A stretch of DNA of 64,000 nt from G963677485 sp942492855. Lineage in GTDB: Bacteria > Armatimonadota > HRBIN16. The stretch's first letter is position 1; every line of letters begins with the position of its first letter. Of the stretch, positions 1 to 9,661 are shown one piece after another. The notes beneath the pieces are model-generated. The model was not told where the DNA came from. It saw nothing but the letters and a program-made list of their open reading frames with translations, and did no database searches. The position numbers and the translations under genes are program-made. The DNA lies in assembly GCA_942492855.1 (NCBI GenBank), contig OW818647.1, positions 2,790,001 through 2,854,000 of the forward strand, read 5' to 3'.

Positions 1-1336
1 AGACACACAATCACAGGGATCATCCAGACAGCTGGTCAGGCTGACAAAGACTGGTCAGCGTATTACCGCATCTTTGAACAAAACCGTATCTCGGTGTCCC
101 AGTGCTGGGACACCGTTTTACAGCAAGCGATCAGCCTCACTCCAGAGAACATGCCGTTTGTTGTCGCGATGGATGATACGATAATACCGCGCAAAGGGAC
201 AAAGGGCCATGGCGTCTCCTTACGTAGAGACCCTCAAGGGCCAAAATACCGCCCGAACTTCATACATGGTCAGCGTTGTGTCCAGTTATCAGCTCTTGTC
301 CCCTTCAACGGATATCATAGCCGGGCCACTGCTATCCCTATCAACATGCTGCACGCACCTACTCCCAAGAAGCCAGGCCCGAAAGCTACTGAAGAGGAGC
401 GCAGCCAATACAAGACGGACCAGAAGGCCTGCAGGGTTACTAAAGTGGGGGCCGATGCCATTAAGGAGCTGCGGGCCAACATGGACGCGAACCCAGACAC
501 CAAGCACAGGCGGCTTGTGTTGACGGTAGATGGAGGTTACATGAACAAGACCATGTTGACTAAAATCCCGGAGAACACCACGATCATTGGACGGTTACGT
601 CGTGATGCCAAGTTGACGAAACTGCCAGACAAGCAGCCAAAAACTGGAAAGCGACGTGTATATGGAGACCCTACCCAAGCCTGACCTGATACGACAGGAC
701 GATTCATATGAATGGGAACACATATGCGTTTACTCGTCTGGCAAATTCCACGTTGTGAGGATCAAGACCGTCGACCGAGTGAGATGGAGAGGGGTAGGAG
801 CTCAAGATTTCAGACTGATCGTGGTTGCACCAACACCATATAGACTCAGGAAGAACGGAAGGATACTATATCGAAACCCGGCTTACGTCCTGTGTTCTGA
901 TCCAGATATGCCAATTGAACAGGTTGTGCAGTTATATATCTGGAGGTGGGAGCAGGAGGTGGCGTTTCGTGAGGAGAAAAGCTACTTTGGTATCGGTGAT
1001 CCGCAGGTATGGTGTGAGAACTCAGTCTGCAATGTCATTCCGTTTCTGGTATGGGTATATAGTTTAATGCATCTCGCTGCGATAATTTCTGGTGTGAAGG
1101 ATGAGGAGCTTCCCAGGCCTAAGTGGCAGCGTCGAGCGATTGATGGCAGGTTATCGACTAATCGATTGGCTATGTTTATGAGGCAAGAGGTAATTGACTC
1201 GCCGAATGAGCGTGACTATGGGGATGTCGTGTCAAGGCTACAAGCGTCGATACATCCTATGTCAAATTCCAAAACACGAAGCCGTCAAAACTCCGAAATT
1301 CACCAATATCCTGCGTGGCTGTATGCGATGAAATAG
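1..1336 (+). pseudogene. DDE-type IS transposase, frameshifted and cut by the window edge
   Basis: An open frame runs in from base 1 (frame 1) and stops at 684; a second frame (frame 2) continues the same protein from about 671 to 1336. The first part holds an acidic pair in MDDTIIPRKG and a later VDGGY segment. The second holds a WRWEQEVAFREEK segment resembling the conserved glutamate region of DDE transposases, followed by a PQVW motif. The reading frame changes near 667-672 (GAC C CTA CCC), as if one base were inserted or two lost. The 5' end lies outside the window, so the IS ends cannot be defined. The family resembles IS4/IS701-type DDE enzymes, but I cannot name it exactly. Either a decayed copy or, less likely, an element using +1 frameshifting. 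Confidence 0.8.
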
Positions 1337-1346
1337 CCAAAGTTCA

Positions 1347-1560
1347 GAAGCCGGCTAGAAGCCGGCTACAGGTATGAAATCTAGTTCGATAACGGGAAGA
1401 AATGGTCAAGCAATGAATCTTTACGCTCGGTGGCTTGATGATCCAGACGTCTTTAGACGGCTTTTCGGTTAAGAAGCCGTGTCCTTCAGGGCGCGGCGGA
1501 GTAGGCATACACTAGTATATAACGATTAGACCCCACGTTCCGACCAGTGGGTAGTAGATT
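1347..1560. repeat. Dispersed hairpin-rich intergenic repeat, family A (degenerate copy)
   Basis: The gap between the transposase and the next gene carries a truncated family A copy. A GCCGGCT inverted pair lies at about 1350-1367. The right arm at 1444-1498 matches the right arm at 20198-20250 closely. The tail at 1501-1560 resembles 9490-9548. No coding potential is seen. Confidence 0.7.
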
Positions 1561-1648
1561 AGGTCTGGGGATGGGACTGTAGTTGGTTGGGGGAACGGCT
1601 TTGGCACCACCAGTCCCCCAAATCCCCCCACCCCATCCACAAACGAAA

Positions 1649-1677
1649 ACTCCCCGCCGGCGATGCCGGCGGGGAGT
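1649..1677 (-). terminator. Rho-independent terminator of the GH99/WbsX-like gene
   Basis: Perfect 13-bp stem (ACTCCCCGCCGGC) with a 3-nt loop. On the minus strand it is followed by TTTTCGTTTG. It lies about 70 bp past the stop of the gene ending at 1746. Confidence 0.85.
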
Positions 1678-1701
1678 CAGTTACGTGACTTCGCCACGCT
1701 G

Positions 1702-1729
1702 TTGACAATTGTTAATTGACAATTGTCAA
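1702..1729. repeat. TTGACAATTGT direct repeat containing a 14-bp palindrome
   Basis: TTGACAATTGT at 1702-1712 is repeated at 1716-1726, where it extends into the perfect palindrome TTGACAATTGTCAA (1716-1729). It lies between the stop codon at 1746 and the terminator at 1649-1677. Function unknown. Confidence 0.6.
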
Positions 1730-1745
1730 TTTGGCGACTGTGTCG

Positions 1746-3932
1746 CTACTTGGCCACGGGGGGCTTTTCGGCGGCGTGACGGCGCAGCTCAGACGGGCTG
1801 AGCGGGCGGCTGTAGAGCTTGACCTCGTCGATCTTCCCCTGGAAGAAGGCCTTGTGCCCGGGATCGAAGTTGCCGATGCAAAGGTTGAGGTCGCTCCCCT
1901 TCACAGGACCGCCTCTCTCAAGTGACGCGCTCTCCACACCGTCGATGTAGATGCGGATTGTGCGGTTGTCATAGGTCACCGCCAGATGGACCCATTTACC
2001 CACGGGCAGCTTCCGTGAGGTGGTGACATGGTGGCTCCATTCGGTCAACGGCATAGCGAAAGTGACATGGCCATCCGAAAGCCCCAAACGGTAGCCGGTA
2101 TCCAGCCGGCCTGACAGGATGCGGTTGAGCATCCAGCGGTCCGATTGGTTTGCCTTGTCGGTATACACCCATAAAGAGAAGGTAAGCCCTGTCTGGGGAG
2201 CCAGCCTTGCATTATTGGCGATCACCGCACATCCGCCCTGGCAGTTTAGTGCATTACCATCACGCCCCTTGGTGCGGGTGGTTTCGTATATATACCCGCC
2301 GATGCGGTTCCCCGTATAGTCCAGCACGTAAGGCGCACTCTTGCTTTCGTCGAACGACCACCAGGCCACTAGCCCTTTTTCGTCAGCCCCTTTTTTTTTG
2401 ACCACTTTACCTAGCTGCTCGGTCACGGCGTCCTGTCTTTTGGTGTAGGCTTTGTAGTCAAGGTCATACGGTCCCATACCGATGTCTTCTGGCAGCAAGT
2501 CGATGTGATCTTTGGGCGCATCGGTGAACACATTCCGCACGGCATCCACGTATCCAAAGCCGTATTCACGATAAGGTGCGAGGTAGTGACCCTCACCCCA
2601 CTCGTTCCAGTTGTCCAGAATCAACATGCGGCTTCCCAGCTCGTTAGCGGGTAATGTGCCGATGAAATCCTTGGCCAGCCTCAGCAGCCGCTCGAAATCT
2701 GCCGGCGGGAGCTTCCAGATACTGCCCTCGTCGGACCAGCCGCTCCACGCCTGCGAGACGGTGACCACCTGTGGGATGATGTTCAAATCCTGTGTGGCTT
2801 TGATGTAGCGCATCTGGGTGTCGACCACCACATCCGGTTTCGGGCTGTCAGCGATGCCCCAGCAATAAGCAAAGGTATAGTCCAGACCCAGTTGCTTCAT
2901 CAGCTTCAGGTGGTTGGGGTCTAGCCCGCGGTATTCGCCCAGAATGGTGAGGCCGTCGAAGCCCGCTTTCACGCACGCCTGGCGCATTTTGTCAAACGCC
3001 TTGGGCACATTCTCGATGCCGCCCAGGTCGATGATGAGGTTCTCTGGACGGTAGATATACAGCACCGGCTTGTTGTCGATCTTCAGGTAGCTGTCGCGTT
3101 TAAAGTAGTTGTCGATCCAGAAGGGCATGAGGTTATTCATCAGGTCCTTCTCGTCAGAGACGCCCGATGATCCTATAGACTGGTTTTCCCACATGATGGT
3201 AAACTTCATGTATTTTTCATACCGGGAGTGGTAAAAAGAGTCGTGAATCGCGCTGCCAAACTTCTGCTTCACGGCCTCACCCTGGCTGGAGCGGTACCAG
3301 CAGTAGATGAAGTAGTCCACGCCGTGTTCGGCACACCACTTGGTTTCCCAGTCGGCAATCTCCGGGTTCTCCTGGCTGTAGAATCCCAACGCCGGGGTGC
3401 GCTCCGGGTGCTTCAGAAGCTGTTTCCACATCTCGGGCTTGTCGTGCTCCCAAAGCGGGCAGTTGTGTGCACCGATCAGCACCTTACTCTTCACGGGCTC
3501 TGGCTCAGGGATGTAGGAAAGCTTCTTCACCGCCATCGGTTGAAGGAATAGAAGCTGCAGGGGATAGGAAGCCGTCAGCCGCCCGTTCACGAAAGCCTCC
3601 AGCTTCATGTCATACACGCCCTCAGCCACGGCTTCCATTACCCAGCTCAGCTTTGTAATGACCTGCTTCAGGCTGATGCGAGCGCCAGGTTGACCTTTGA
3701 GAAGCCGGATGCCGGCGGGCAGGGTGAGCTTATATTCGACATTCGTGGCCGAGCTGACGTTATTGACCAGAACAGCTTCGAATGTGGTCGCCCGTTTCGC
3801 GCGGCACACACCGATAGTGGGCTGGAAGCTGCGGATGGTGACAGGTGCCTCCTGCGCGCAGACCCGTTTTGGACGGATGAACAGCAAGCAGAGGAACAGC
3901 GTGAATGCGAATGTGAAGACCAAGTTTGTCAT
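1746..3932 (-). CDS. Secreted GH99/WbsX-like glycoside hydrolase with C-terminal LamG domain
   Basis: 728 aa. Residues 1-26 form a signal peptide (hydrophobic FTFAFTLFLCLLF core, cleavage near CAQ-EA). Residues about 30-130 look like a beta-sandwich. About 150-480 match WbsX/GH99-like barrels: YFIYCWYR, GGIENVPKAFDKM, and the hallmark LDNWNEWGEG followed by YLAPYREYGFGY. About 525-725 form a LamG/concanavalin A-like lectin domain (GLVAWWSFDE start, FSLWVY, WVHLAVTYD, IYIDG, GKIDEVKLYSRPLS end). GH99-like enzymes cleave mannose-type linkages, but WbsX proteins as a group have broad or unknown specificity, so the substrate is open. Probably periplasmic or surface. It stands alone with its own terminator. 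Confidence 0.85.
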   Translation of the reverse strand: MTNLVFTFAFTLFLCLLFIRPKRVCAQEAPVTIRSFQPTIGVCRAKRATTFEAVLVNNVSSATNVEYKLTLPAGIRLLKGQPGARISLKQVITKLSWVMEAVAEGVYDMKLEAFVNGRLTASYPLQLLFLQPMAVKKLSYIPEPEPVKSKVLIGAHNCPLWEHDKPEMWKQLLKHPERTPALGFYSQENPEIADWETKWCAEHGVDYFIYCWYRSSQGEAVKQKFGSAIHDSFYHSRYEKYMKFTIMWENQSIGSSGVSDEKDLMNNLMPFWIDNYFKRDSYLKIDNKPVLYIYRPENLIIDLGGIENVPKAFDKMRQACVKAGFDGLTILGEYRGLDPNHLKLMKQLGLDYTFAYCWGIADSPKPDVVVDTQMRYIKATQDLNIIPQVVTVSQAWSGWSDEGSIWKLPPADFERLLRLAKDFIGTLPANELGSRMLILDNWNEWGEGHYLAPYREYGFGYVDAVRNVFTDAPKDHIDLLPEDIGMGPYDLDYKAYTKRQDAVTEQLGKVVKKKGADEKGLVAWWSFDESKSAPYVLDYTGNRIGGYIYETTRTKGRDGNALNCQGGCAVIANNARLAPQTGLTFSLWVYTDKANQSDRWMLNRILSGRLDTGYRLGLSDGHVTFAMPLTEWSHHVTTSRKLPVGKWVHLAVTYDNRTIRIYIDGVESASLERGGPVKGSDLNLCIGNFDPGHKAFFQGKIDEVKLYSRPLSPSELRRHAAEKPPVAK

Positions 3933-4025
3933 GACACTTCCTTAGAGTGGTTTATTGGGTGCAACGAATTGTCCAGCGGTGGCTATCGTAATACCTACAA
4001 GCTGATATTTTGGTTGACTTTCCAA

Positions 4026-4234
4026 CACCCCGAATGGGGTGAGATTCTTACAGCCACGGGTGAGCGAAGCGTAACCCGTGGTAAGGGCGCACCATACCTA
4101 CCCCGAAGTGGGTCGGTTGTGATTCTATACATCCTCATAATGACCCCTTCGGGGTAGATATGTGTTTGTGCTCTCCACGGGTTTCGCTTTGCTCACCCGT
4201 GGCTATAAGAATTATACCCACTCCGTGGGTGCCC
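4026..4234. repeat. MITE-like dispersed repeat, family C
   Basis: Most of the 492-bp gap 3933-4424 is this element. The left half (GGGGTGAGATTCTTACAGCC then ACGGGTGAGCGAAGCG) and the right half are imperfect inverted copies of each other: the right half, reverse-complemented, reads CACGGAGTGGGTATAATTCT and then an almost identical ACGGGTGAGCAAAGCG block. Each half also folds into its own hairpin. Part of the element recurs at 41742-41840. Confidence 0.7.
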
Positions 4235-4355
4235 GTAGGCCTGCTCATTTCCAATGGTGCATATGCGTGACGAATTACTATTGGTTTACTATAGCACATC
4301 TGGAGCTCGATTTTGGCTATATTTGAGAAGAAGTGAGCATAAATTGAACCAAATC

Positions 4356-4394
4356 GGCCCCTCCGGCAGGTTTGGATAAACCGCTGGAGGGGCC
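4356..4394 (-). terminator. Probable terminator of the adh-GRE-deacetylase-like operon
   Basis: GGCCCCTCC at 4356-4364 pairs with GGAGGGGCC at 4386-4394, and inner bases GGTTT/AAACC extend the stem. On the minus strand it is followed by GATTTGG, a short T-run. It lies 30 bp past the stop at 4425. Confidence 0.6.
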
Positions 4395-4424
4395 ATATAG
4401 CCATGAACGCAGAGCTCGTGCAGA

Positions 4425-6014
4425 CTACTTCTTGAATCGCAGGCTGATTTTGTGGTTGCTGGGCTTAATCTTAATGGCGTGTGTTGAATGCTCCAGCGAC
4501 ATCTCGCCGATGGTGCACTGCAGCTCGTAATCGAAATGCTCGTAGGTGTAGCGAATGTTGTGTGTCTTCACCATCTTGATGGGCTCTGCTTTCCCGGCGG
4601 CCCAGCTCAGTTCGGCGTAACACTGCGCTTTAGGATCGGCAGGGGTGATGGTGATCTCCAGGGTGTCGGGCTTGTTGATGATCTTGACGGAAGTGCCATC
4701 ATCCTCTTTCCAGGTGATCCGGAGGTTTTGGCCGTCCTCACTGACTTTGGGGTCGACCTTACCAAGCTGGGTACGGCTGCCATCGGCGTGCTGCAGCCAC
4801 AACCGGAGGCCCGCCGAATACTCGTGGTCGCTCCAAACGAAGCCGTCGCAGATGGGCAGGGTATCGTATGCCGCATCATGCGTGGTGCAGATGTCAGTCA
4901 GGTATCGTTCGGTGTAGTTCTCATCAAAAAGATGCAGGTCGCGGATCATGAAGCCCTCAGTGTTCCAGAAGTGGTTGGTGCGGTAGAACCTGCTGTTATA
5001 CCACACTGACTTACGCCCATCGCCGCGCCAGTCGGTCAGTGCCGTAACGGCGGAGGCGGGGGTCACAGGGTATTGTTTGCGGAACCAGGCTGATGATGCC
5101 TCCAGTGTCTCCACCGTCAGTTTGCCCTCTGCGGACAGGGTGGCGAGTAGCTGTATCTGGTCCGTCAGCCCTTTGGACATGCCTGGCCAGCCGAAGGAGT
5201 TTTCCTGACCAGCCTGAGCGTAGGCGAAGGTCAGGCATGGGGAGCCATAGGTCGTATCGAAGAACCAGCGGACCCACTTGGGATCGCCCCCACCGCCATC
5301 ACCAGCATAGACGGGCTCGAGGGTCATCACGCCTTGTCCGTTACCACCCAGGTTGGCGGAATACTGGTAGATGGGGTCGCTGCCCAGCATTCGGAATATG
5401 GGCACAGGTATCTGGTTTTTGGCTGTCTGGGCCGGCATGTAGGCGTTCTTACGGCTGGGATAGAACGCTTGCCCCCAGTATCCGCCCCACAGGGTATAGC
5501 CATCGGTGCCGATCTGATCGCGACAGTTGCAGGATGAGCAGACGCCGTAACGGTCAGAAAGGTATCCGATCAGGTGAGCATCCATGAACCAGGAGCCCAC
5601 TGATGCTGGGTATTTACCGAATACCGACTTGAACTCTTCCATGAATACATCGGCCATCTTTTCACGTTCCGCCGGGGTGTATCCCACCGAAAATCCGACG
5701 TCGGTGTGCCAGTCCCAGGCGTAACCTGGCCGTCCACGCCATTTGATACCAGCCTTCTCCACCAGTGGCTGAGGGGTCTCGAACCACGCGCCGATTTCGT
5801 GCTGTGGGCCGGCGGCCTTCAGCATCTGCACATATTCGGGCATGATAAGCGCATCGTATTGCAGCAGCCAGGTGGCGGGAAAGCCGTGCTTGTTCACAAG
5901 CTCGATTTGGTTGGCCACGGTACCCATCAGGTCGATGCGCGGGTCACGCGGGTCGACCGCGCGGATGAAATTGATGATGTTGACGATGCCTTTTCTATCC
6001 AATGAATGCTCCAT
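4425..6014 (-). CDS. Polysaccharide deacetylase-like barrel protein, function unknown
   Basis: 529 aa with no signal peptide, so probably cytoplasmic. The N-terminal 300 residues look like a NodB/GH57-type (beta/alpha) barrel: an early NIINFIRAVDPRDPR strand, HEIGAWFE, DWHTDVGFSVGYTPAEREKMADV, and GSWFMDAHLIGYL. The last 150 residues are predicted beta-sandwich. I do not see a full set of deacetylase metal ligands, so deacetylase activity is not claimed. It is the third gene of an operon, 18 bp after the GRE stop, which suggests a role in processing the same sugar or glycoside. The start at 6014 follows an ATATATC stretch with weak SD. Confidence 0.6.
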   Translation of the reverse strand: MEHSLDRKGIVNIINFIRAVDPRDPRIDLMGTVANQIELVNKHGFPATWLLQYDALIMPEYVQMLKAAGPQHEIGAWFETPQPLVEKAGIKWRGRPGYAWDWHTDVGFSVGYTPAEREKMADVFMEEFKSVFGKYPASVGSWFMDAHLIGYLSDRYGVCSSCNCRDQIGTDGYTLWGGYWGQAFYPSRKNAYMPAQTAKNQIPVPIFRMLGSDPIYQYSANLGGNGQGVMTLEPVYAGDGGGGDPKWVRWFFDTTYGSPCLTFAYAQAGQENSFGWPGMSKGLTDQIQLLATLSAEGKLTVETLEASSAWFRKQYPVTPASAVTALTDWRGDGRKSVWYNSRFYRTNHFWNTEGFMIRDLHLFDENYTERYLTDICTTHDAAYDTLPICDGFVWSDHEYSAGLRLWLQHADGSRTQLGKVDPKVSEDGQNLRITWKEDDGTSVKIINKPDTLEITITPADPKAQCYAELSWAAGKAEPIKMVKTHNIRYTYEHFDYELQCTIGEMSLEHSTHAIKIKPSNHKISLRFKK

Positions 6015-6032
6015 GATATATCTATTGTTCGC

Positions 6033-8132
6033 CTAGTTGCCTGCGTTGTGAGCACGGCGCCGCAGGATGTCCTGTTGGACCTCCGGCGTCAGCCGCGTGA
6101 AGTAAGCCGAAAACCCGCTCACGCGCACCACGAGACCCTTATACTGATCCGGGTGCTCCAGTGCTCTGTGCAACTGCTCGTTCCCGGTGAAGTTGAACTG
6201 CAGCTCCGGTATGCGGCCATCCAAAAATGCATGGGTGAACGCTGAGAACCGGTCGGCACCCGCTTCACCCTGGAAGTGCTCGGGGTCGAATTTCATGTTC
6301 ACGACGCTACCCGTCAGCGCGCGGTGGTAGTCTGGTCGGCTGACCGAGTTGATGAAGGCGGTGGGACCGTGGCAGTCACGGTAGTAGTGGGGGCTGGCCG
6401 CATCACTCAGCGGAGTATTGGCGTTTCGGCCATCTGGTGTGGCACCGACTTCCATACCCGCGTATATGTTGGATATGTTCGCGGCAAAAGCACCGACATA
6501 CCGTCCGCCGGTGGAAACATGATGCTTCAGCACCTCGATGGAGCTGTAGTCTACAATCCATGCGGCCAGTTCATCTACATACGGATCGTCGTTGCCGTAT
6601 TTTGGCGCGCGGTTGAGCAGCATCTGCTGAAGCCACTCGTAGCCTTTGAAGTCGGCAGCTAGCGCATCCATGAGCTGCTCCCAACTAATGGCTTTCTGCT
6701 CGAAAACCAGCTTCTTGATCGCCGCAAGCGAGTCGGCCATGGTGGCCAGACCCATGATGGCGACACCGATGAACCGCTGGAAGAGTGCTCCGCCGTCGTT
6801 GATGTCACGTGCCCTACCGATGCAGTCCTGTGTGAGTGCGGACAGGAACGGGTCAGGGATTTGCTCCGCTGGCTGCGATGTGGCCATTTCGTCGATCCAC
6901 ATCGTGTGATTGGCCATCTCGAGGCTGAGCTCTTCCCTTAGCAGCTCCTCTAGCCGGTCATACGATTTTTCTGTTTCCTCAGTAAGCCGTCGCATCGCGC
7001 TGAGCAGGCAGAGCGGGGTGTTGAACCGGTTGTCCGACCAGGCCTGCTGCCGTCCCGCCAGCATGGTCTCGATGCAGCCCACCATGCAGTAGTCTCTCGC
7101 GATTTCGCTGGGGATACCTATCTCCTCCAGGCCAGGCAGCAGCACGTGGTCGTTGAAGATCGCCGGGAAACCGACCCCGGTGCGGATGCACTCAAAACAG
7201 GCGCGATGGAACGCCTCCGGTGTGCCGTCATGGAACCGCGCGGACAGGTTGGTGTGCGGCGACTGTATCAAGCGAGTGGCATCCAGGCAGATATAAGACA
7301 AATCGTTGGTGGCGTCCTCCCCCTGCGAGGTGAGCCCTCCGATGCAGATGTTGGTGACCTCGCCGAGAGCTTCGACTTTGGCCCACAGGTGACAGAAGCA
7401 GTCCAGTGCGTCCGATTCGGTGATCTTCCCGTTGGCCAAGTCGTTCTTGTAGAACGGCAACAGATACTGGTCAATGCGTCCAAGGGCCATATGCCCGCGA
7501 CCTTCGCTGCTGAACGCCATGTGGGTGAGCCATACCAGTTGCATCGCCTGTTGCAGTGTCTGAGGCGGTTGCCATGCGATCTGCCGGCAGTTTTCGGCGG
7601 TGAGGGTGTTCCCCTGTGCTTCGCAGGCATCAGCGTAGCGCAAGGCGAAGCGGGACAGGCCCTCAAGGGTGATCTTGATCGCGCTCAAATAGGTCAACCG
7701 GTCGGGTTCGGTATGCTGCGCCATGGACTGGTCGACCTTGGCGATCATCCCACCGATCCCTTCGGTGAGGAGGGTGGGGTAGTCCGCCAGCGAATGGTCC
7801 CATCCGGTGCCGAAATGACGGTGTCCTCGCGCATCATGCTCCGCGGCGATCTTATCAAAATCCGCATCAGACATATCATCAGGCAGTGTGTGGCTTAGGA
7901 AGCCCACGGGGCTGCCCGCGAACAGCTCATCAGCATCGCAGTGCAGAGCAATGTGATCCAGCACATTCGCAAAAGCAGTGGCACGGACGATGGGTTCAGG
8001 CTCACCAGCGTGTGCTAGGTAAGCCTCCACGCGGTAGAGTTTGCGCAAGTCGTAACGGCCGCGGGCTGAGGCATTCGCGGCTCTGGTCTGGCTCAACACG
8101 GTCTGCCATGAGGGTACTGCTGTAGTGATCAT
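6033..8132 (-). CDS. Glycyl radical enzyme of the pyruvate formate-lyase family, dehydratase type
   Basis: 699 aa. The active-site motif is GCIE with Cys353 and Glu355. The C-terminal glycyl radical motif is RVSGFS with Gly673, 26 residues from the end. The Gly-Cys-x-Glu pattern is the one found in GRE dehydratases and C-S/C-N lyases (glycerol, propanediol, choline types) rather than in pyruvate formate-lyase with its paired cysteines. The enzyme needs anaerobic activation by a radical-SAM activase, which is not present in this window. Its start codon overlaps the stop of the alcohol dehydrogenase by 4 bp, so the two are translationally coupled: a dehydratase making an aldehyde and an alcohol dehydrogenase handling it is a sensible pair. 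The substrate cannot be read from sequence. Confidence 0.88.
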   Translation of the reverse strand: MITTAVPSWQTVLSQTRAANASARGRYDLRKLYRVEAYLAHAGEPEPIVRATAFANVLDHIALHCDADELFAGSPVGFLSHTLPDDMSDADFDKIAAEHDARGHRHFGTGWDHSLADYPTLLTEGIGGMIAKVDQSMAQHTEPDRLTYLSAIKITLEGLSRFALRYADACEAQGNTLTAENCRQIAWQPPQTLQQAMQLVWLTHMAFSSEGRGHMALGRIDQYLLPFYKNDLANGKITESDALDCFCHLWAKVEALGEVTNICIGGLTSQGEDATNDLSYICLDATRLIQSPHTNLSARFHDGTPEAFHRACFECIRTGVGFPAIFNDHVLLPGLEEIGIPSEIARDYCMVGCIETMLAGRQQAWSDNRFNTPLCLLSAMRRLTEETEKSYDRLEELLREELSLEMANHTMWIDEMATSQPAEQIPDPFLSALTQDCIGRARDINDGGALFQRFIGVAIMGLATMADSLAAIKKLVFEQKAISWEQLMDALAADFKGYEWLQQMLLNRAPKYGNDDPYVDELAAWIVDYSSIEVLKHHVSTGGRYVGAFAANISNIYAGMEVGATPDGRNANTPLSDAASPHYYRDCHGPTAFINSVSRPDYHRALTGSVVNMKFDPEHFQGEAGADRFSAFTHAFLDGRIPELQFNFTGNEQLHRALEHPDQYKGLVVRVSGFSAYFTRLTPEVQQDILRRRAHNAGN

Positions 8133-9244
8133 GCCACAAATACTCCCTTGATGGATTTACCTTGGCTGGCGTTTGCCAGTGCGGTGTTGACCTCCGCGAT
8201 GGCATACCGGTGGGTGATCGTACTCGCAAACGCCGCGTACAGCTCAGGGTGGTTCTTCAGGAACTGCACGTATGTGCCTAGGTCAGCGATAGTATACTGG
8301 CTGCTCCCGCTGATCTGAATGGCCTTGAAGGTGATGAGCTGCGGCTGTATCTCCACAGCACCGCTGATGGAATATTGACCAGGCACCAGGTAGCGTCCGC
8401 GGGTGCGTACCAGATTGAGACCTTCAGGTATGGCACTGGGGGCTCCAGAGGCCTCAATCACCACATCGGCACCGTCACCGCGGTTGAGCTCGGATGCCAG
8501 TCTCTGCACATCGGCTAACCGCTGCTCGGGCGTGGTGTTGCGCCTGTCCCAAACGAGTGTGGCCCCTAGTGATCTCGCCATCTCCATGCGTTCGGGGTTT
8601 GACGAGGAGCCGATGGCCGCCACCACACAGCCAGCCGCCGCCGCCCAGGCGACGGCGAACAGGCCGACTGGTCCGGTACCTTGCACCACTACCAGTTCGC
8701 CCGGTTGCAGCGGTCCTGCGCTCATGAACGCCTGGATGATCGTCGGGCCAGCGCAGGGGAATGCTGCGGCCGCTGCCAGATCGATACCTTCAGGGATCAA
8801 CACCAGCTTCTGAGTGGGGTGGAACAGAACCTCGCCGTATCCGCCATGGAAGTGCGGCGTTACGGAGGCGTCCTGGGAGTTGGTCAGCCCGAAGTTCAAG
8901 CAGTTGGCGGCACCGCCGTTGAGGCAGTTGAAGCACTTTCCACAAGGAACGGCGATGCACGCAATGGCTGCATCGCCCGGCTTGATCGGCTGCCCCAATG
9001 CATCTGTGGCAGATCCTTCGCCGATGGCTTCTATGATCCCCACAAATTCATGCCCCGGGATGCAGCCGGCGGGCATCATCAGCCTGCCCTCGGCGATGTG
9101 GATATCTGTGCCGCAGATTCCGCTGTAAGCAAGGCGCATCCGTGTGGTGTCTGCGGTGGGCTCTGTTACGGGATAGGTACGGACCTCAAGCGGGTTTCCT
9201 GCACCGGCGAAAACCGCAGCCTGGGCTGATCGGGTTGAACTCAT
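8129..9244 (-). CDS. Zinc-dependent medium-chain alcohol dehydrogenase
   Basis: 371 aa, typical MDR length. Catalytic zinc ligands are in GICGTD (Cys44) and PGHE (His65, Glu66). The structural zinc site is C-x2-C-x2-C-x7-C in the CGKCFNCLNGGAANC segment. The Rossmann nucleotide-binding motif is GTGPVGLFA. It is the first gene of a three-gene minus-strand operon with the GRE and the deacetylase-like protein. An AAGGAG site lies 10 nt before the ATG. It would oxidise or reduce an alcohol/aldehyde with NAD(P); coupling to the GRE product is inferred from the overlap. Confidence 0.9.
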   Translation of the reverse strand: MSSTRSAQAAVFAGAGNPLEVRTYPVTEPTADTTRMRLAYSGICGTDIHIAEGRLMMPAGCIPGHEFVGIIEAIGEGSATDALGQPIKPGDAAIACIAVPCGKCFNCLNGGAANCLNFGLTNSQDASVTPHFHGGYGEVLFHPTQKLVLIPEGIDLAAAAAFPCAGPTIIQAFMSAGPLQPGELVVVQGTGPVGLFAVAWAAAAGCVVAAIGSSSNPERMEMARSLGATLVWDRRNTTPEQRLADVQRLASELNRGDGADVVIEASGAPSAIPEGLNLVRTRGRYLVPGQYSISGAVEIQPQLITFKAIQISGSSQYTIADLGTYVQFLKNHPELYAAFASTITHRYAIAEVNTALANASQGKSIKGVFVA

Positions 9245-9427
9245 CTATAGGTGTCTCCTTACGATAATAGCTGTATTTGTACTATTATAGCTCAGATATA
9301 AGCGTAAAAAATGGACAGAATGGCATACTGTTTGTATGATCTGGCAGAGTGCGGAATATTCGGATACTGGGGGGTGACCGCAGCCAGTTACTTGCGATAT
9401 AGATAGGGGTCGTATTCATCTTGTGCC

Positions 9428-9592
9428 GCGACATAAATGTCTCGGCTATTACCCACATCACCCAGCCGCGCCTTGAAGGACGGCGGCGGAGTGGCATACA
9501 CCATCATATAACGGTTAAACACCACGTTCCGGTATGTGGGTAATAGGCTGACATAAATGTCTCGGCTATTGACCAGCAAGCCCGTTGAAACG
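9428..9592. repeat. Two copies of a GACATAAATGTC repeat flanking a family A tail
   Basis: The 690-bp gap 9245-9934 has no gene and is largely repeats. GACATAAATGTCTCGGCTAT occurs at about 9430-9449 and again at 9550-9569, and also at about 15353-15372; a further 20 nt at 9813-9832 is the exact reverse complement of 15343-15362. Between the two copies lies a segment similar to 1490-1560. Confidence 0.7.
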
Positions 9593-9661
9593 GGCTGCGG
9601 AACTTCGGGCCCGGTAGTGATAACTACACTCTAGACTGCTTCAGTAGTCTAGAGTAGCTGA

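Noticed and set aside
667..684. Programmed +1 frameshift in the transposase
   Set aside because: No clear slippery site with rare codon or stimulatory stem; a plain indel is simpler, though not excluded.
1347..1735. CRISPR array
   Set aside because: Repeats are palindromic and irregularly spaced, with no uniform spacers; no cas genes in the window.
9285..9579. Small ORFs in the 9.3-9.6 kb gap
   Set aside because: They are translations of dispersed repeats that also occur elsewhere.
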